In this document: in pieces, positions 9,378 to 17,396 of the stretch | Position numbering within the stretch: the stretch's first letter is position 1 | Layout of the letters: each line of letters starts with the position of its first letter | Origin: Dryocola sp036489025 | GTDB taxonomy: Bacteria; Pseudomonadota; Gammaproteobacteria; Enterobacterales; Enterobacteriaceae | DNA: 64,000 bases | NCBI GenBank assembly: GCA_036489025.1 | Contig: DASXGN010000038.1 | Location: 124,001-188,000 of the forward strand | Reading direction: 5' to 3' | Notes under the pieces: model-generated | The model's input: the letters and a program-made list of their open reading frames with translations, nothing else | Told to the model about the DNA's origin: nothing | The model's database searches: none | Position numbers and translations under genes: made by a program

Positions 9378-10673
9378 ATGAAACGTGTTTCTCAGCTAAC
9401 CACCGCCCTGCTGCTGGCAGGGATGACCTTCACCTCTTTTGCCGCCGATATGCCTTCCGCCATGAGCTTCAGCGCGGTTAAAGCGCAAAATGGCGCGCTG
9501 ATTGATACCCGCCCGAGCGCGTTTTATAACGGCTGGCCGCAGGCTCTGAACGGCGCGGGCGGGCATGAACCCGCCGCATTGAACCTTTCTGCCTCGTGGC
9601 TGAATCTAATGAGCGATCTCCAGATGGATGAATGGGCGAAGCAGCACGGGCTTAGCGATGCCAGCCTGATTGCCCTTTATGGCAGCAACGCCGAGACTCA
9701 GGCGGTAAAAAATCGCCTGAATGCTCTGGGCTTCAGCAAAGTCACGCTGCTCGCCGACGCCATGCAGGAACCCGCGCGCCTGCAAAAAATGGCCCATTTC
9801 GAACAGCTGGTCTATCCGCAGTGGCTCCACGATCTTCAGCAGAAAAAACCGCTCACCGCCGCTCCCGCTGGCGACTGGAAGGTGATTGAAGCCGGCTGGG
9901 GCAGCCCGAAAAAATACCTGCTCAGCCATATTCCCGGCGCGGGCTATATCGACACTAACGAAGTGGAAAGCGAGCCGCTGTGGAACAAGGTTTCCGACGG
10001 GCAGCTTAAGGCCATGCTCGCCAGACACGGCGTCCGCCACGACACCACGGTTATCCTTTACGGACGCGATGTGTACGCCGCGGCGCGCGTGGCGCAGATC
10101 ATGCTGTACGCCGGGGTGAAAGATGTTCGCCTGCTCGACGGCGGCTGGCAGACCTGGAGCGATTCAGATTTGCCGGTCGAACGTGGGATGCCGCCAAAAG
10201 TTGAGCCTGCCAGCGATTTTGGCGCGCCGATTCCCGGCCAGCCACAGCTGATGCTGGACATGCAGCAGGCGCACGCGCTGCTGCACCGTAAAGACGCCTC
10301 GCTGGTGAGTATCCGCTCCTGGCCGGAGTTTATCGGCACCACCAGCGGCTACAGCTACATCAAGCCAAAAGGTGAAATCGCCGGGGCCCGCTGGGGTCAT
10401 GCGGGATCGGACTCCACGCACATGGAAGATTTCCACAATCCGGACGGCACCATGCGCACGCCGGACGACATCACGGCCATGTGGAAAAGCTGGAATATTT
10501 CGTCGGATCAGCAGGTATCGTTCTACTGCGGCACGGGCTGGCGCGCCTCTGAAACCTTTATGTATGCCCGCGCAATGGGCTGGAAGAACGTCAGCGTATA
10601 CGACGGCGGCTGGTACGAATGGAGCGCGGATCCTAAAAATCCGGTGGTGAGCGGCGAGCGCAGCCCGCAGTAA
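9378..10673 (+). CDS. ynjE: YnjE, exported multidomain rhodanese (thiosulfate sulfurtransferase)
   Basis: A 431-residue protein with a signal peptide (MKRVSQLTTALLLAGMTFTSFAA, cleavage near residue 23) followed by three rhodanese-like domains. Only the last carries a catalytic loop, FYCGTGWRAS, with the persulfide-forming Cys near residue 384; the first two look inactive, as in E. coli YnjE. It moves sulfane sulfur; the physiological acceptor is uncertain. It follows ynjBCD, which hints at a link with that transporter, and a strong terminator follows. Confidence 0.94.
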   Translation: MKRVSQLTTALLLAGMTFTSFAADMPSAMSFSAVKAQNGALIDTRPSAFYNGWPQALNGAGGHEPAALNLSASWLNLMSDLQMDEWAKQHGLSDASLIALYGSNAETQAVKNRLNALGFSKVTLLADAMQEPARLQKMAHFEQLVYPQWLHDLQQKKPLTAAPAGDWKVIEAGWGSPKKYLLSHIPGAGYIDTNEVESEPLWNKVSDGQLKAMLARHGVRHDTTVILYGRDVYAAARVAQIMLYAGVKDVRLLDGGWQTWSDSDLPVERGMPPKVEPASDFGAPIPGQPQLMLDMQQAHALLHRKDASLVSIRSWPEFIGTTSGYSYIKPKGEIAGARWGHAGSDSTHMEDFHNPDGTMRTPDDITAMWKSWNISSDQQVSFYCGTGWRASETFMYARAMGWKNVSVYDGGWYEWSADPKNPVVSGERSPQ

Positions 10674-10712
10674 GCGTCGCAAAAGCTGAATATCTTTTCA
10701 GATAAATTGCAG

Positions 10713-10746
10713 GGCGGATGTGCGTTGAGCGCCATCCGCCTTTTTA
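10713..10746 (+). terminator. terminator after ynjE
   Basis: GGCGGATG pairs perfectly with CATCCGCC around a 12-nt loop and is followed by a run of five T. It also lies immediately beyond the end of the convergent gene ynjF. Confidence 0.85.
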
Positions 10747-11361
10747 TTAAGCCAGACGTTTTAAAGTTTGATACCCGCTCCATACCCGGGTGAACGTTGT
10801 CATCCAGCACAGCGCGCCGAAAATCCACGCCAGCCAGACAAACGCCGCCGGAAAGAGGCAGCCCAGCACGAACAGCAGGATGGTTTCTGCGCCTTCAGTC
10901 AGGCCGCCGAGGTAGTAAAACGATTTGTGCGCATAGCCCGGATTATCAAGCTGATGTTTCTGCGCCAGCGCGGCAAACGCCAGAAAGCTGCTGCCGGTGC
11001 CGATAAAGGCGAACAGCAGCCAGGCCCCGGCCAGCGCATTTTGCGCGGGATCGGCGAGAATAAAGCCAAACGGCACCAGCGCGTAAAACAGAAAATCCAG
11101 CGCGATATCCAGAAAGCCGCCGGCGTCGCTCAATACTCTGCGCCTCGCCAAAGCGCCGTCCAGTCCGTCGAACAGCCGGTTGAGCACGATGGCAATCAGC
11201 GCCGCAACGTACCACTGGAGCGCCAGAAAAGGCAGCGCCAGCACGCCGATGCCAAACCCGACCAGCGTCAGGCCGTCCGGGGAAATGCCGGGCTTATCCA
11301 GCTTTTCGGCCAGCCGGTTGAGCAGCGGCTTGATGCGCGGGTGCAGGTAGCTATCAAACAT
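10747..11361 (-). CDS. ynjF: YnjF, CDP-alcohol phosphatidyltransferase family protein
   Basis: A 204-residue membrane protein with about six segments. The CDP-alcohol phosphotransferase motif (D-G-x2-A-R-x8-G-x3-D-x3-D) is complete in DGALARRRVLSDAGGFLDIALD, about residues 62-83. The exact lipid or alcohol acceptor is unknown, so only the enzyme class is claimed. A longer frame exists, but ATG at 11361 gives MFDSYLHPRIKPLL, matching the K-12 YnjF start. It overlaps the end of ynjA by 8 bp on the same strand. Confidence 0.92.
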   Translation of the reverse strand: MFDSYLHPRIKPLLNRLAEKLDKPGISPDGLTLVGFGIGVLALPFLALQWYVAALIAIVLNRLFDGLDGALARRRVLSDAGGFLDIALDFLFYALVPFGFILADPAQNALAGAWLLFAFIGTGSSFLAFAALAQKHQLDNPGYAHKSFYYLGGLTEGAETILLFVLGCLFPAAFVWLAWIFGALCWMTTFTRVWSGYQTLKRLA

Positions 11362-11929
11362 CAGGGCGTTTACCGGCGGGCGGCACGCACAGGCCCTGGG
11401 CGGGGATCTCCAGCGCGCTGTTAAAACGGGCGGAGAGATTCTGGAAGGCAATTAGCGCGGTAAGTTCGGTAATTGCCTGCTCGTTAAAATGCGCCTTTAG
11501 GTTTTCTTTGATTGTTTCATTAATAGTCGGCGGCGTGGTGGTCATTCCATCGGCGTACGCCAGCGCGGCACGTTCGCGCTCGCTGAACAGTGTTTCTTCC
11601 GGCCAGTTCGCCACCGCCAGCACTTTGTCCATTGAGCCGCTGCGTTCGGCCAGACGCAGGCTGTTGGCGTCGATGCAAAACTCACAGTCGCAGCGCTGAG
11701 AAACGCGGGTCATCACCAGCGAGCGGGTAACCGGGTCGACTTTGGCACGCCTGCGCTCCAGGAAGCCAACGAACAGCGCAATCAGCCAGAACAGGTAAGG
11801 CAGCCTGCCCCACCAGCGGGTAGGATTGAGCACGGCGCCAAAATGCTTCTGCTGCATGGTGACGATTGGGCGCAGGCTGGCGGGCAGCGTTTTCAGGGGC
11901 GTGACCCAGGGTAAACTCTTTTTCGACAT
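11354..11929 (-). CDS. ynjA: YnjA, AhpD-like/carboxymuconolactone decarboxylase family protein
   Basis: A 191-residue protein matching YnjA along its length: LNPTRWWGRLPYLFWL, a CDCEFCID segment with a CxxC pair (the redox-like dyad of the AhpD fold) and ITELTALIAFQNLSARFN near the C-terminus. A histidine usually found after the CxxC in true AhpD is not obvious, so enzymatic activity is uncertain. In K-12 ynjA lies upstream of ynjB; here it sits directly upstream of and overlaps ynjF on the minus strand, so it has moved. ATG at 11929 is chosen by similarity; an in-frame ATG at 11983 is possible. Confidence 0.88.
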   Translation of the reverse strand: MSKKSLPWVTPLKTLPASLRPIVTMQQKHFGAVLNPTRWWGRLPYLFWLIALFVGFLERRRAKVDPVTRSLVMTRVSQRCDCEFCIDANSLRLAERSGSMDKVLAVANWPEETLFSERERAALAYADGMTTTPPTINETIKENLKAHFNEQAITELTALIAFQNLSARFNSALEIPAQGLCVPPAGKRPDV

Positions 11930-12003
11930 AGCTTGCCAGAACTCTTCAGATAAACAAATGTGCCGGGTATTATGCCACGCCACGCCGCTCAGAATGGACT
12001 GTT

Positions 12004-12414
12004 ATGCCGAATACCCTTGATGTTGTTGCCGCTATTATCGAACGAGACGGAAAAATCTTGCTGGCGCGCAGGCCGGAAAGCGGCGATCAGGCCGGGCTTT
12101 GGGAATTCCCCGGCGGAAAGGTCGAAGCCGGAGAAACTCAGCCGGAAGCCTTAGCGCGTGAGCTGCAAGAAGAGCTGGGCATTGAAGCAAGCGTTGGCCG
12201 CTATGTGGCAAGCCATAAACGAGAAGTCTCCGGGCGAACGATTCACCTGCACGCGTGGCACGTGCCGGAGTTTAGCGGCGAGATGGTTGCGCACTGCCAT
12301 AGTGAGCTGGTCTGGTGCGCTCCGCCGCAGGCGCTTAGCTATGCCCTCGCACCGGCGGATATTCCTCTGCTTGAGGCGTTCAGGGTTTTACTCGACGCCA
12401 GACCAGCGGGTTAG
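12004..12414 (+). CDS. nudG: Nudix pyrimidine nucleotide pyrophosphohydrolase NudG
   Basis: A 136-residue Nudix hydrolase (E. coli NudG is 135). It hydrolyses (deoxy)CTP and oxidised pyrimidine or purine triphosphates as a pool sanitiser. The Nudix box G-x5-E-x7-REL-x2-EE-x-G is complete in GKVEAGETQPEALARELQEE, and the N-terminus VVAAIIERDGKILLARRP is typical. The 3' end overlaps the end of the convergent gene ynjH by 35 bp. Confidence 0.95.
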   Translation: MPNTLDVVAAIIERDGKILLARRPESGDQAGLWEFPGGKVEAGETQPEALARELQEELGIEASVGRYVASHKREVSGRTIHLHAWHVPEFSGEMVAHCHSELVWCAPPQALSYALAPADIPLLEAFRVLLDARPAG

Positions 12415-12664
12415 TGCTGAGCGTTTTTTCGTCGCGCTGGCACTGGAGCAGAATGCCACCTTCGGCTTTCACCACCGCGCCTTCGGTGTAGTTTTTATCC
12501 TCGTAAACACAGCACTGGCTGCACGGCGCGGCGCGTTGCCCCTGAGTGCTGAACACCTCAGGCGGAACCATCACGTCGACGTCAGGCTGATGGCGCTGGG
12601 CCATCCCCGGCAGACTCACCATCAGCGTCACGACGCCGACGAGCAGGCTTCTTCTTAGCATCAT
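12380..12664 (-). CDS. ynjH: YnjH, small exported protein of unknown function
   Basis: About 94 residues with a signal peptide (MLRRSLLVGVVTLMVSLPGMA) and a mature part carrying APCSQCCVYEDKNYTEGA and the C-terminus STNPLVWRRVKP, both diagnostic of YnjH. Four Cys in the periplasmic part suggest disulfides or a metal site; the function is unknown. Three ATGs are in tandem (12667, 12664, 12661) after an AGAGGG ribosome-binding site; the middle one has the best spacing. The first 83 bp lie inside the end of topB in another frame, and the 3' end overlaps nudG, so both ends are shared with neighbours. Confidence 0.88.
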   Translation of the reverse strand: MMLRRSLLVGVVTLMVSLPGMAQRHQPDVDVMVPPEVFSTQGQRAAPCSQCCVYEDKNYTEGAVVKAEGGILLQCQRDEKTLSTNPLVWRRVKP

Positions 12665-14576
12665 CATTTCCCTCTTTTTTTGCCCACTGTTTACGGGGCT
12701 TTTTATTGTCATCCGGGGCCTTAATTCCTTTGAAGGCGTGGCGAACCGGCGTTGTTCTGGCCTGGTGAATCAGCTCATAAAGCGTGTTCACCAGCGGCTG
12801 CATAAAGTCCTGGTAGCGGCACTGCTTCTCGCTGATTTGCGTCAGCGTCGATTCCCAGTGGGCGGTCATATCCGGGCGGGCGGCAAGCTCGGGCAGCGAG
12901 TGGATGAGCGCCCTTCCAGGATCGGTAGAAATAATATAGCGCCCTTTCTTCACCAGGAAGCTGCGTTTGAACAGCAGCTCAATAATACCCGCCCGTGTGG
13001 CCTCGGTGCCCAGACCGTCGGTAGCACGGAGGATTTTCTTAAGTTCTTTGTCCTGCACAAAACGGGCAATCCCGGTCATCGCCGAGAGCAGCGTGGCATC
13101 GGTGAAGTGGCGCGGCGGCTGAGTCTGCCTTTCCACCACTTCGCCTTTCTCGCACAGCAGCTCATCGCCTTTGGCTACAACCGGCAGCGGCGTACCGTCG
13201 TTTTCTTCATCGCGCTCTTTGTTGCCCAGCAAAGTACGCCAGCCTGCCTCAGCGAGGAAGCGCGCTTTGGCGTTGAACTTGCCGCCTGCAATATCCAGAT
13301 CGATGGTGCACTTGCGGAATACCGCATCGGCGCAGAACTGCATCAGATACTGACGGGCCACCAGGTTATAGACTTTGGCTTCGTTTTCCGACAGGGAAAC
13401 GTGAGAGCTGCGCGCCGTTGGGATAATCGCGTGGTGGGCATCGACTTTTTTATCGTCCCAGCAGCGGTTGCGGATGTCGGTGTCTACCGCAGGCTGCGGC
13501 AGGAGATCCGGCTGGTGGACGCTGATGGCGTTGATCACCGACTGGCGACCGGCATAATGTTCTTCCGGCAGGTAGCGGCAGTCCGAACGCGGATAGGTAA
13601 TCAGCTTGTGCGTTTCGTACAGCTTCTGGCAGATATCCAGCACGTTCTGCGCGCTCAGCCCAAAGCGTTTTGCGGCTTCGATTTGCAGGCTGGAGAGCGA
13701 AAACGGCAGCGGTGCGACTTCGGATTCCCGCTTATCGTTATAGGCGGTGACGATGGCGGGCTGCCCGGCGATGCGGTTGACAACGTGTTCGGCGAGAGGA
13801 CGATGCAGTAAGCGCCCTTCTTCGTCCTGATAAGGCTCGCAGGATTCGCTCGGGATCCAGGTGGCAACAAAACGTTCATCCGCCGGGGTGACGATATGCG
13901 CTTTCACTTCAAAGAAATCTTTCGCCACGAAGTTTTCTATTTCTTCGTCGCGGCGCACCACCATCCCCAGCACCGGCGTCTGCACGCGGCCAACTGAGAG
14001 CACGCCCTGATAGCCCGCATTACGCCCAAGAATGGTGTACGCGCGGGTCATGTTAATGCCGTAAAGCCAGTCAGCCCGGGCGCGGGCCAGCGCGGAAACG
14101 CACAGCGGGATAAATTCGCTGTTGGCGCGCAGACGGGAAATGGCGCGTTCAACCGCCTGCGGGTTGAGATCGTTTATCAGGCAGCGCTGCACCTGCTGGC
14201 GCTTTTCCGGCGGCAGCTGCAAGTAATCCAGCACCTCATCCACCAGCAGCTGACCTTCACGATCCGGGTCACCCGCGTGAACGATTTCAGAAGCCTGGTC
14301 GAGAAGTTTGCGAATGGCGTTGAGCTGCTTGCTCACCGACGGCCGCGGCTGAAGCTGCCACTTTTCCGGCACGATAGGTAAATCGGCCAGGTTCCAGCGG
14401 GCGTAGCGACCGTCGTAGGCGTCCGGCTGGGCCTGCTCAAGCAGGTGGCCGATACACCAGGTGACCACCTGGCCGTTGCCGCATTCGATAAAACCGTCGC
14501 CCCGGCGATGGGGCTTGGGCAGCACATCCGCAATGGCGCGGGCCAGGCTTGGTTTTTCCGCAATAAACAGCCGCAT
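12582..14576 (-). CDS. topB: DNA topoisomerase III TopB
   Basis: A 664-residue type IA topoisomerase (K-12: 653). It relaxes and decatenates DNA through a 5'-phosphotyrosine intermediate. The TOPRIM start MRLFIAEKPSLARAIADVL, the metal-binding acidic cluster HAGDPDREGQLLVDEVL and the catalytic tyrosine in LITYPRSDCRYLPEE are all present. The last 40 or so residues are a low-complexity basic/acidic tail (KKPARRRRDADGESAG) whose DNA overlaps the ynjH signal peptide. It starts 4 bp after selD, so it is almost certainly co-transcribed with it. Confidence 0.96.
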   Translation of the reverse strand: MRLFIAEKPSLARAIADVLPKPHRRGDGFIECGNGQVVTWCIGHLLEQAQPDAYDGRYARWNLADLPIVPEKWQLQPRPSVSKQLNAIRKLLDQASEIVHAGDPDREGQLLVDEVLDYLQLPPEKRQQVQRCLINDLNPQAVERAISRLRANSEFIPLCVSALARARADWLYGINMTRAYTILGRNAGYQGVLSVGRVQTPVLGMVVRRDEEIENFVAKDFFEVKAHIVTPADERFVATWIPSESCEPYQDEEGRLLHRPLAEHVVNRIAGQPAIVTAYNDKRESEVAPLPFSLSSLQIEAAKRFGLSAQNVLDICQKLYETHKLITYPRSDCRYLPEEHYAGRQSVINAISVHQPDLLPQPAVDTDIRNRCWDDKKVDAHHAIIPTARSSHVSLSENEAKVYNLVARQYLMQFCADAVFRKCTIDLDIAGGKFNAKARFLAEAGWRTLLGNKERDEENDGTPLPVVAKGDELLCEKGEVVERQTQPPRHFTDATLLSAMTGIARFVQDKELKKILRATDGLGTEATRAGIIELLFKRSFLVKKGRYIISTDPGRALIHSLPELAARPDMTAHWESTLTQISEKQCRYQDFMQPLVNTLYELIHQARTTPVRHAFKGIKAPDDNKKPRKQWAKKEGNDDAKKKPARRRRDADGESAGDGPAPSA

Positions 14577-14580
14577 GAGA

Positions 14581-15624
14581 TTAACGAATCTCGATCATCG
14601 GTCGGCCTGCGCGAGCAGATTTCAGCTCGCCGATAGCGGTTAATTTGATGCCGTTTTTCTCGGCGACGGCGGCAACTTCCGCCTGCGCATCCGGACGCAC
14701 GGCAATCAGCAGGCCGCCCGAGGTTTGCGGATCGCAAAGCAAATCGCGATGTGCGGCGGACATTTCACCGATGAGCTCGCCGTAGCTGGCGAAATTGCGC
14801 CCTGTTCCGCCCGGTACGCAACCTTTGGCGATGTATTCTTCAACGTCCGGCAGCTTAGGCACTTTGTCGAACCACACTTCCGCCTGCACGCCAGCGCCCT
14901 GACACATTTCGCCCAGGTGGCCCAGCAGACCAAAGCCAGTGACGTCGGTCATGGCGGTCACACCTTCGATATCGGCAAATTCTGCGCCCGGCTTGTTGAG
15001 CTGGCACATCACTTCGGCGGCCAGGCCGAAATGCTCAGGTTTCAGCAGCGATTTTTTCTCGGCGGTGGTCAGCACGCCGATACCCAGCGGCTTGGTGAGG
15101 AAAAGCTGACAGCCCGCTTCGGCGGAGCTGTTTTTCTTCACGCGCTCCGTTGGCACGATGCCGGTCACCGCGAGGCCAAAGATAGGTTCAGGCGCGTCGA
15201 TGGAATGACCGCCCGCCAGCGAAATGCCTGCCTGCTGGCAAACAAAACGCCCGCCCTCAATCACTTTACGCGCGATTTCAGGGGCCAGCGTGTTGACAGG
15301 CCAGCCGAGGATGGCAATCGCCATAATAGGTTTGCCGCCCATCGCGTAGATATCGCTGATGGCGTTGGTGGCGGCAATGCGGCCAAAGTCGAACGGGTCG
15401 TCAACAATAGGCATGAAGAAATCCGTGGTGCTGACCACGCAGGTACCGTTGCCCAGATCGTAAACCGCCGCGTCGTCGCTGGTTTCGTTCCCCACCAGCA
15501 GATTCGGGTCGACAAACTTTGCCTGCTCCGAATGCAAAATGGTTTGCAGCACTTTGGGGGAAATTTTACAGCCACAGCCTGCGCCGTGGCTGTACTGCGT
15601 TAAACGAACGGTTTGCTCACTCAT
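14581..15624 (-). CDS. selD: selenide, water dikinase SelD
   Basis: A 347-residue enzyme, the E. coli length, that makes selenophosphate from ATP and selenide for Sec-tRNA and selenouridine synthesis. The glycine-rich N-terminus HGAGCGCKISPKVLQ holds the essential Cys and Lys (about C17 and K20); Asp residues in DDAAVYDLG and ISDIYAMGGKP bind Mg-ATP. The key residue is Cys, not Sec, since there is no in-frame TGA. An ATG two codons upstream lies directly on the AGGAG; ATG at 15624, 6 nt from it, is the likely start. Confidence 0.96.
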   Translation of the reverse strand: MSEQTVRLTQYSHGAGCGCKISPKVLQTILHSEQAKFVDPNLLVGNETSDDAAVYDLGNGTCVVSTTDFFMPIVDDPFDFGRIAATNAISDIYAMGGKPIMAIAILGWPVNTLAPEIARKVIEGGRFVCQQAGISLAGGHSIDAPEPIFGLAVTGIVPTERVKKNSSAEAGCQLFLTKPLGIGVLTTAEKKSLLKPEHFGLAAEVMCQLNKPGAEFADIEGVTAMTDVTGFGLLGHLGEMCQGAGVQAEVWFDKVPKLPDVEEYIAKGCVPGGTGRNFASYGELIGEMSAAHRDLLCDPQTSGGLLIAVRPDAQAEVAAVAEKNGIKLTAIGELKSARAGRPMIEIR

Positions 15625-15874
15625 GGACATCTCCTGTCATTACCGAACAATATGGCGGGTATGGTAACGCCCAAACGCTAACGTGGTAAGTGCAACAACC
15701 CGAATTGATGCCCTTGTGCTGATTAAACAATCGATTTCATGACCAGAAATGCGGGCTGGTGCATGAAAATTTCAGATATGGCGTTTAAAATCTTACGGTT
15801 GGTATAGATGACTGCGTTAGCGCGCGATCGTTAGTCCTTCAGGAAGCCTCTGATTATTAAATAAGGAAAGAGTA

Positions 15875-16621
15875 ATGAAAAAGAGTGTCCTCGCATTTTG
15901 CTTAGCCAGCCTGTTTTCCGTTAACGCATTTGCTCTTGTCTCCCCCGGCAACGACGTGACGACCAAACCCGACCTGTACTATCTGAAATCCGATCAGGCT
16001 ATCGACAGCCTTGCATTGCTTCCACCTCCTCCTGAAGTAGGCAGCATCGCATTTTTAAACGATCAGGCAATGTATGAGCAGGGTCGCCTCCTGCGCTCAA
16101 CCGAACGCGGCAAGCAGGCAGCAGAGGATGCAAACCTTAGCGCGGGGGGAGTAGCCAACGCCTTTTCAACAGCCTTTGGCTCGCCGATTACCGAAAAGGA
16201 TGCGCCTGAGCTGCATAAGCTGCTCACCAATATGATTGAGGACGCGGGCGACCTTGCTACACGCTCGGCAAAGCAGAAGTATATGCGCATTCGGCCCTTC
16301 GCGTTTTACGGCGTAGCCACCTGCAATACAAAGGAGCAAAGCGAGCTGGCTAAAAATGGCTCATATCCTTCCGGACATACTTCTATCGGCTGGGCAACCG
16401 CGCTGGTGCTGTCCGAAATTAATCCTCAGCGCCAGGATCAAATTCTTAAACGCGGTTTTGACCTTGGGGAAAGCCGGGTGATCTGTGGCTATCACTGGCA
16501 AAGCGACGTTGATGCCGCCCGCGTTGTGGCCTCAGCGGTAGTTGCCACGCTGCATACCAATCCGGCGTTTCAGCAGCAGTTGCAAAAAGCGAAAGATGAA
16601 TTTGCGAAATCGCATAAATAA
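15875..16621 (+). CDS. phoC: class A non-specific acid phosphatase (PhoC/PhoN type, PAP2 superfamily)
   Basis: A 248-residue secreted phosphatase with a signal peptide (MKKSVLAFCLASLFSVNAFA). The PAP2 triad motifs are complete: K-x6-RP in KQKYMRIRP, PSGHT, and SR-x5-H-x3-D in SRVICGYHWQSD. The mature N-terminus and LPPPPEVGSI resemble Morganella-type PhoC more than Salmonella PhoN. It removes phosphate from organic monoesters in the periplasm at low pH. It is inserted between selD and ydjA, which are neighbours in K-12, and has a good AAGGAAAGAGTA ribosome-binding region. No convincing PhoP box was found upstream, so its control is unknown. Confidence 0.93.
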   Translation: MKKSVLAFCLASLFSVNAFALVSPGNDVTTKPDLYYLKSDQAIDSLALLPPPPEVGSIAFLNDQAMYEQGRLLRSTERGKQAAEDANLSAGGVANAFSTAFGSPITEKDAPELHKLLTNMIEDAGDLATRSAKQKYMRIRPFAFYGVATCNTKEQSELAKNGSYPSGHTSIGWATALVLSEINPQRQDQILKRGFDLGESRVICGYHWQSDVDAARVVASAVVATLHTNPAFQQQLQKAKDEFAKSHK

Positions 16622-16640
16622 CATTTTTTGAACGCAATTT

Positions 16641-16670
16641 ACGCGGTCTCGCTCTGGCGCAGACCGCGTT
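16641..16670. terminator. bidirectional terminator between phoC and ydjA
   Basis: A 9-bp perfect stem (ACGCGGTCT/AGACCGCGT) with an 11-nt loop lies between the convergent ends of phoC and ydjA. Confidence 0.75.
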
Positions 16671-16675
16671 TATAT

Positions 16676-17227
16676 TCAGAAGCGACGGACAAATGGCGCG
16701 ATGTCCGGCACGCTGACGGTGGTGGAGGCTTTCAGCTGCGGAGTGCCCAGATAGAGGAAACCGACCACTTCGTCCTGCTCACGGCAGTGTAACGCTTCAC
16801 GTACCGCTTCGCTTTCCGTCCACACGCCGCTGCGCCAGATGCCGTTGAAGCCCTGCGCAACCGCCGCCATCTGCATTGCCATGACGGCACAGCCTGCGGA
16901 AACAACCTGCTCCCAAACGGGAACTTTATGATCGTCATCGCAATACGCAACCACGGCGATAATCATCGGCGCGCGGAACGGCGCGGTGCGCGCTTTCTCC
17001 ATGCCCTTTTCATCCATCTCTTCGGCAATAGCCGCCTGCTCGAGAACTTTGCTGAAGCGCTCGCGCCCGTCGCCTTCGATAACGATGAAGCGCCACGGTT
17101 GCAAAGTACCGTGATCCGGGGCGCGCATACCGGCGCGGAAAATGTTGTCCAGCGCCTCGCCTGCCGGGGCGGGCTCTGCCAGACGTGACGCGCTACGGCG
17201 GTTAAGAAGAAGATCTAATGCATCCAT
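16676..17227 (-). CDS. ydjA: nitroreductase family protein YdjA
   Basis: A 183-residue FMN-dependent nitroreductase-fold protein, the same length as K-12 YdjA, one of the smallest of the family. The FMN-binding RRSASRL start, APDHGTLQPWRFIVI and SGCAVMAMQMAAVAQGFNGIWRSG blocks are present. The physiological substrate is not established. It is divergent from sppA, and the 169-bp gap holds both promoters. Confidence 0.93.
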   Translation of the reverse strand: MDALDLLLNRRSASRLAEPAPAGEALDNIFRAGMRAPDHGTLQPWRFIVIEGDGRERFSKVLEQAAIAEEMDEKGMEKARTAPFRAPMIIAVVAYCDDDHKVPVWEQVVSAGCAVMAMQMAAVAQGFNGIWRSGVWTESEAVREALHCREQDEVVGFLYLGTPQLKASTTVSVPDIAPFVRRF

Positions 17228-17396
17228 GGGTTAATTCCTGTAATGATTTTTATTCACAAAATTAACACAGCAGGGTGATTTGTTACAGCGCCGGGCCGAT
17301 TTCCTGCTGACATTTGCCCTGGGGCTATTTAGGATAGCGTTCACTATCGCTGCGATGTTGTGCGGCGGCCTGCGATTTTACGGTTACGGAGAAGAC

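Noticed and set aside
14581..15624. SelD as a selenocysteine-containing protein
   Set aside because: The active-site codon is Cys and no in-frame TGA or SECIS-like position is needed.
15625..15874. PhoP box upstream of the acid phosphatase gene
   Set aside because: A single GTTTA-like half-site occurs near 15782 but the second half at 5-bp spacing does not match.
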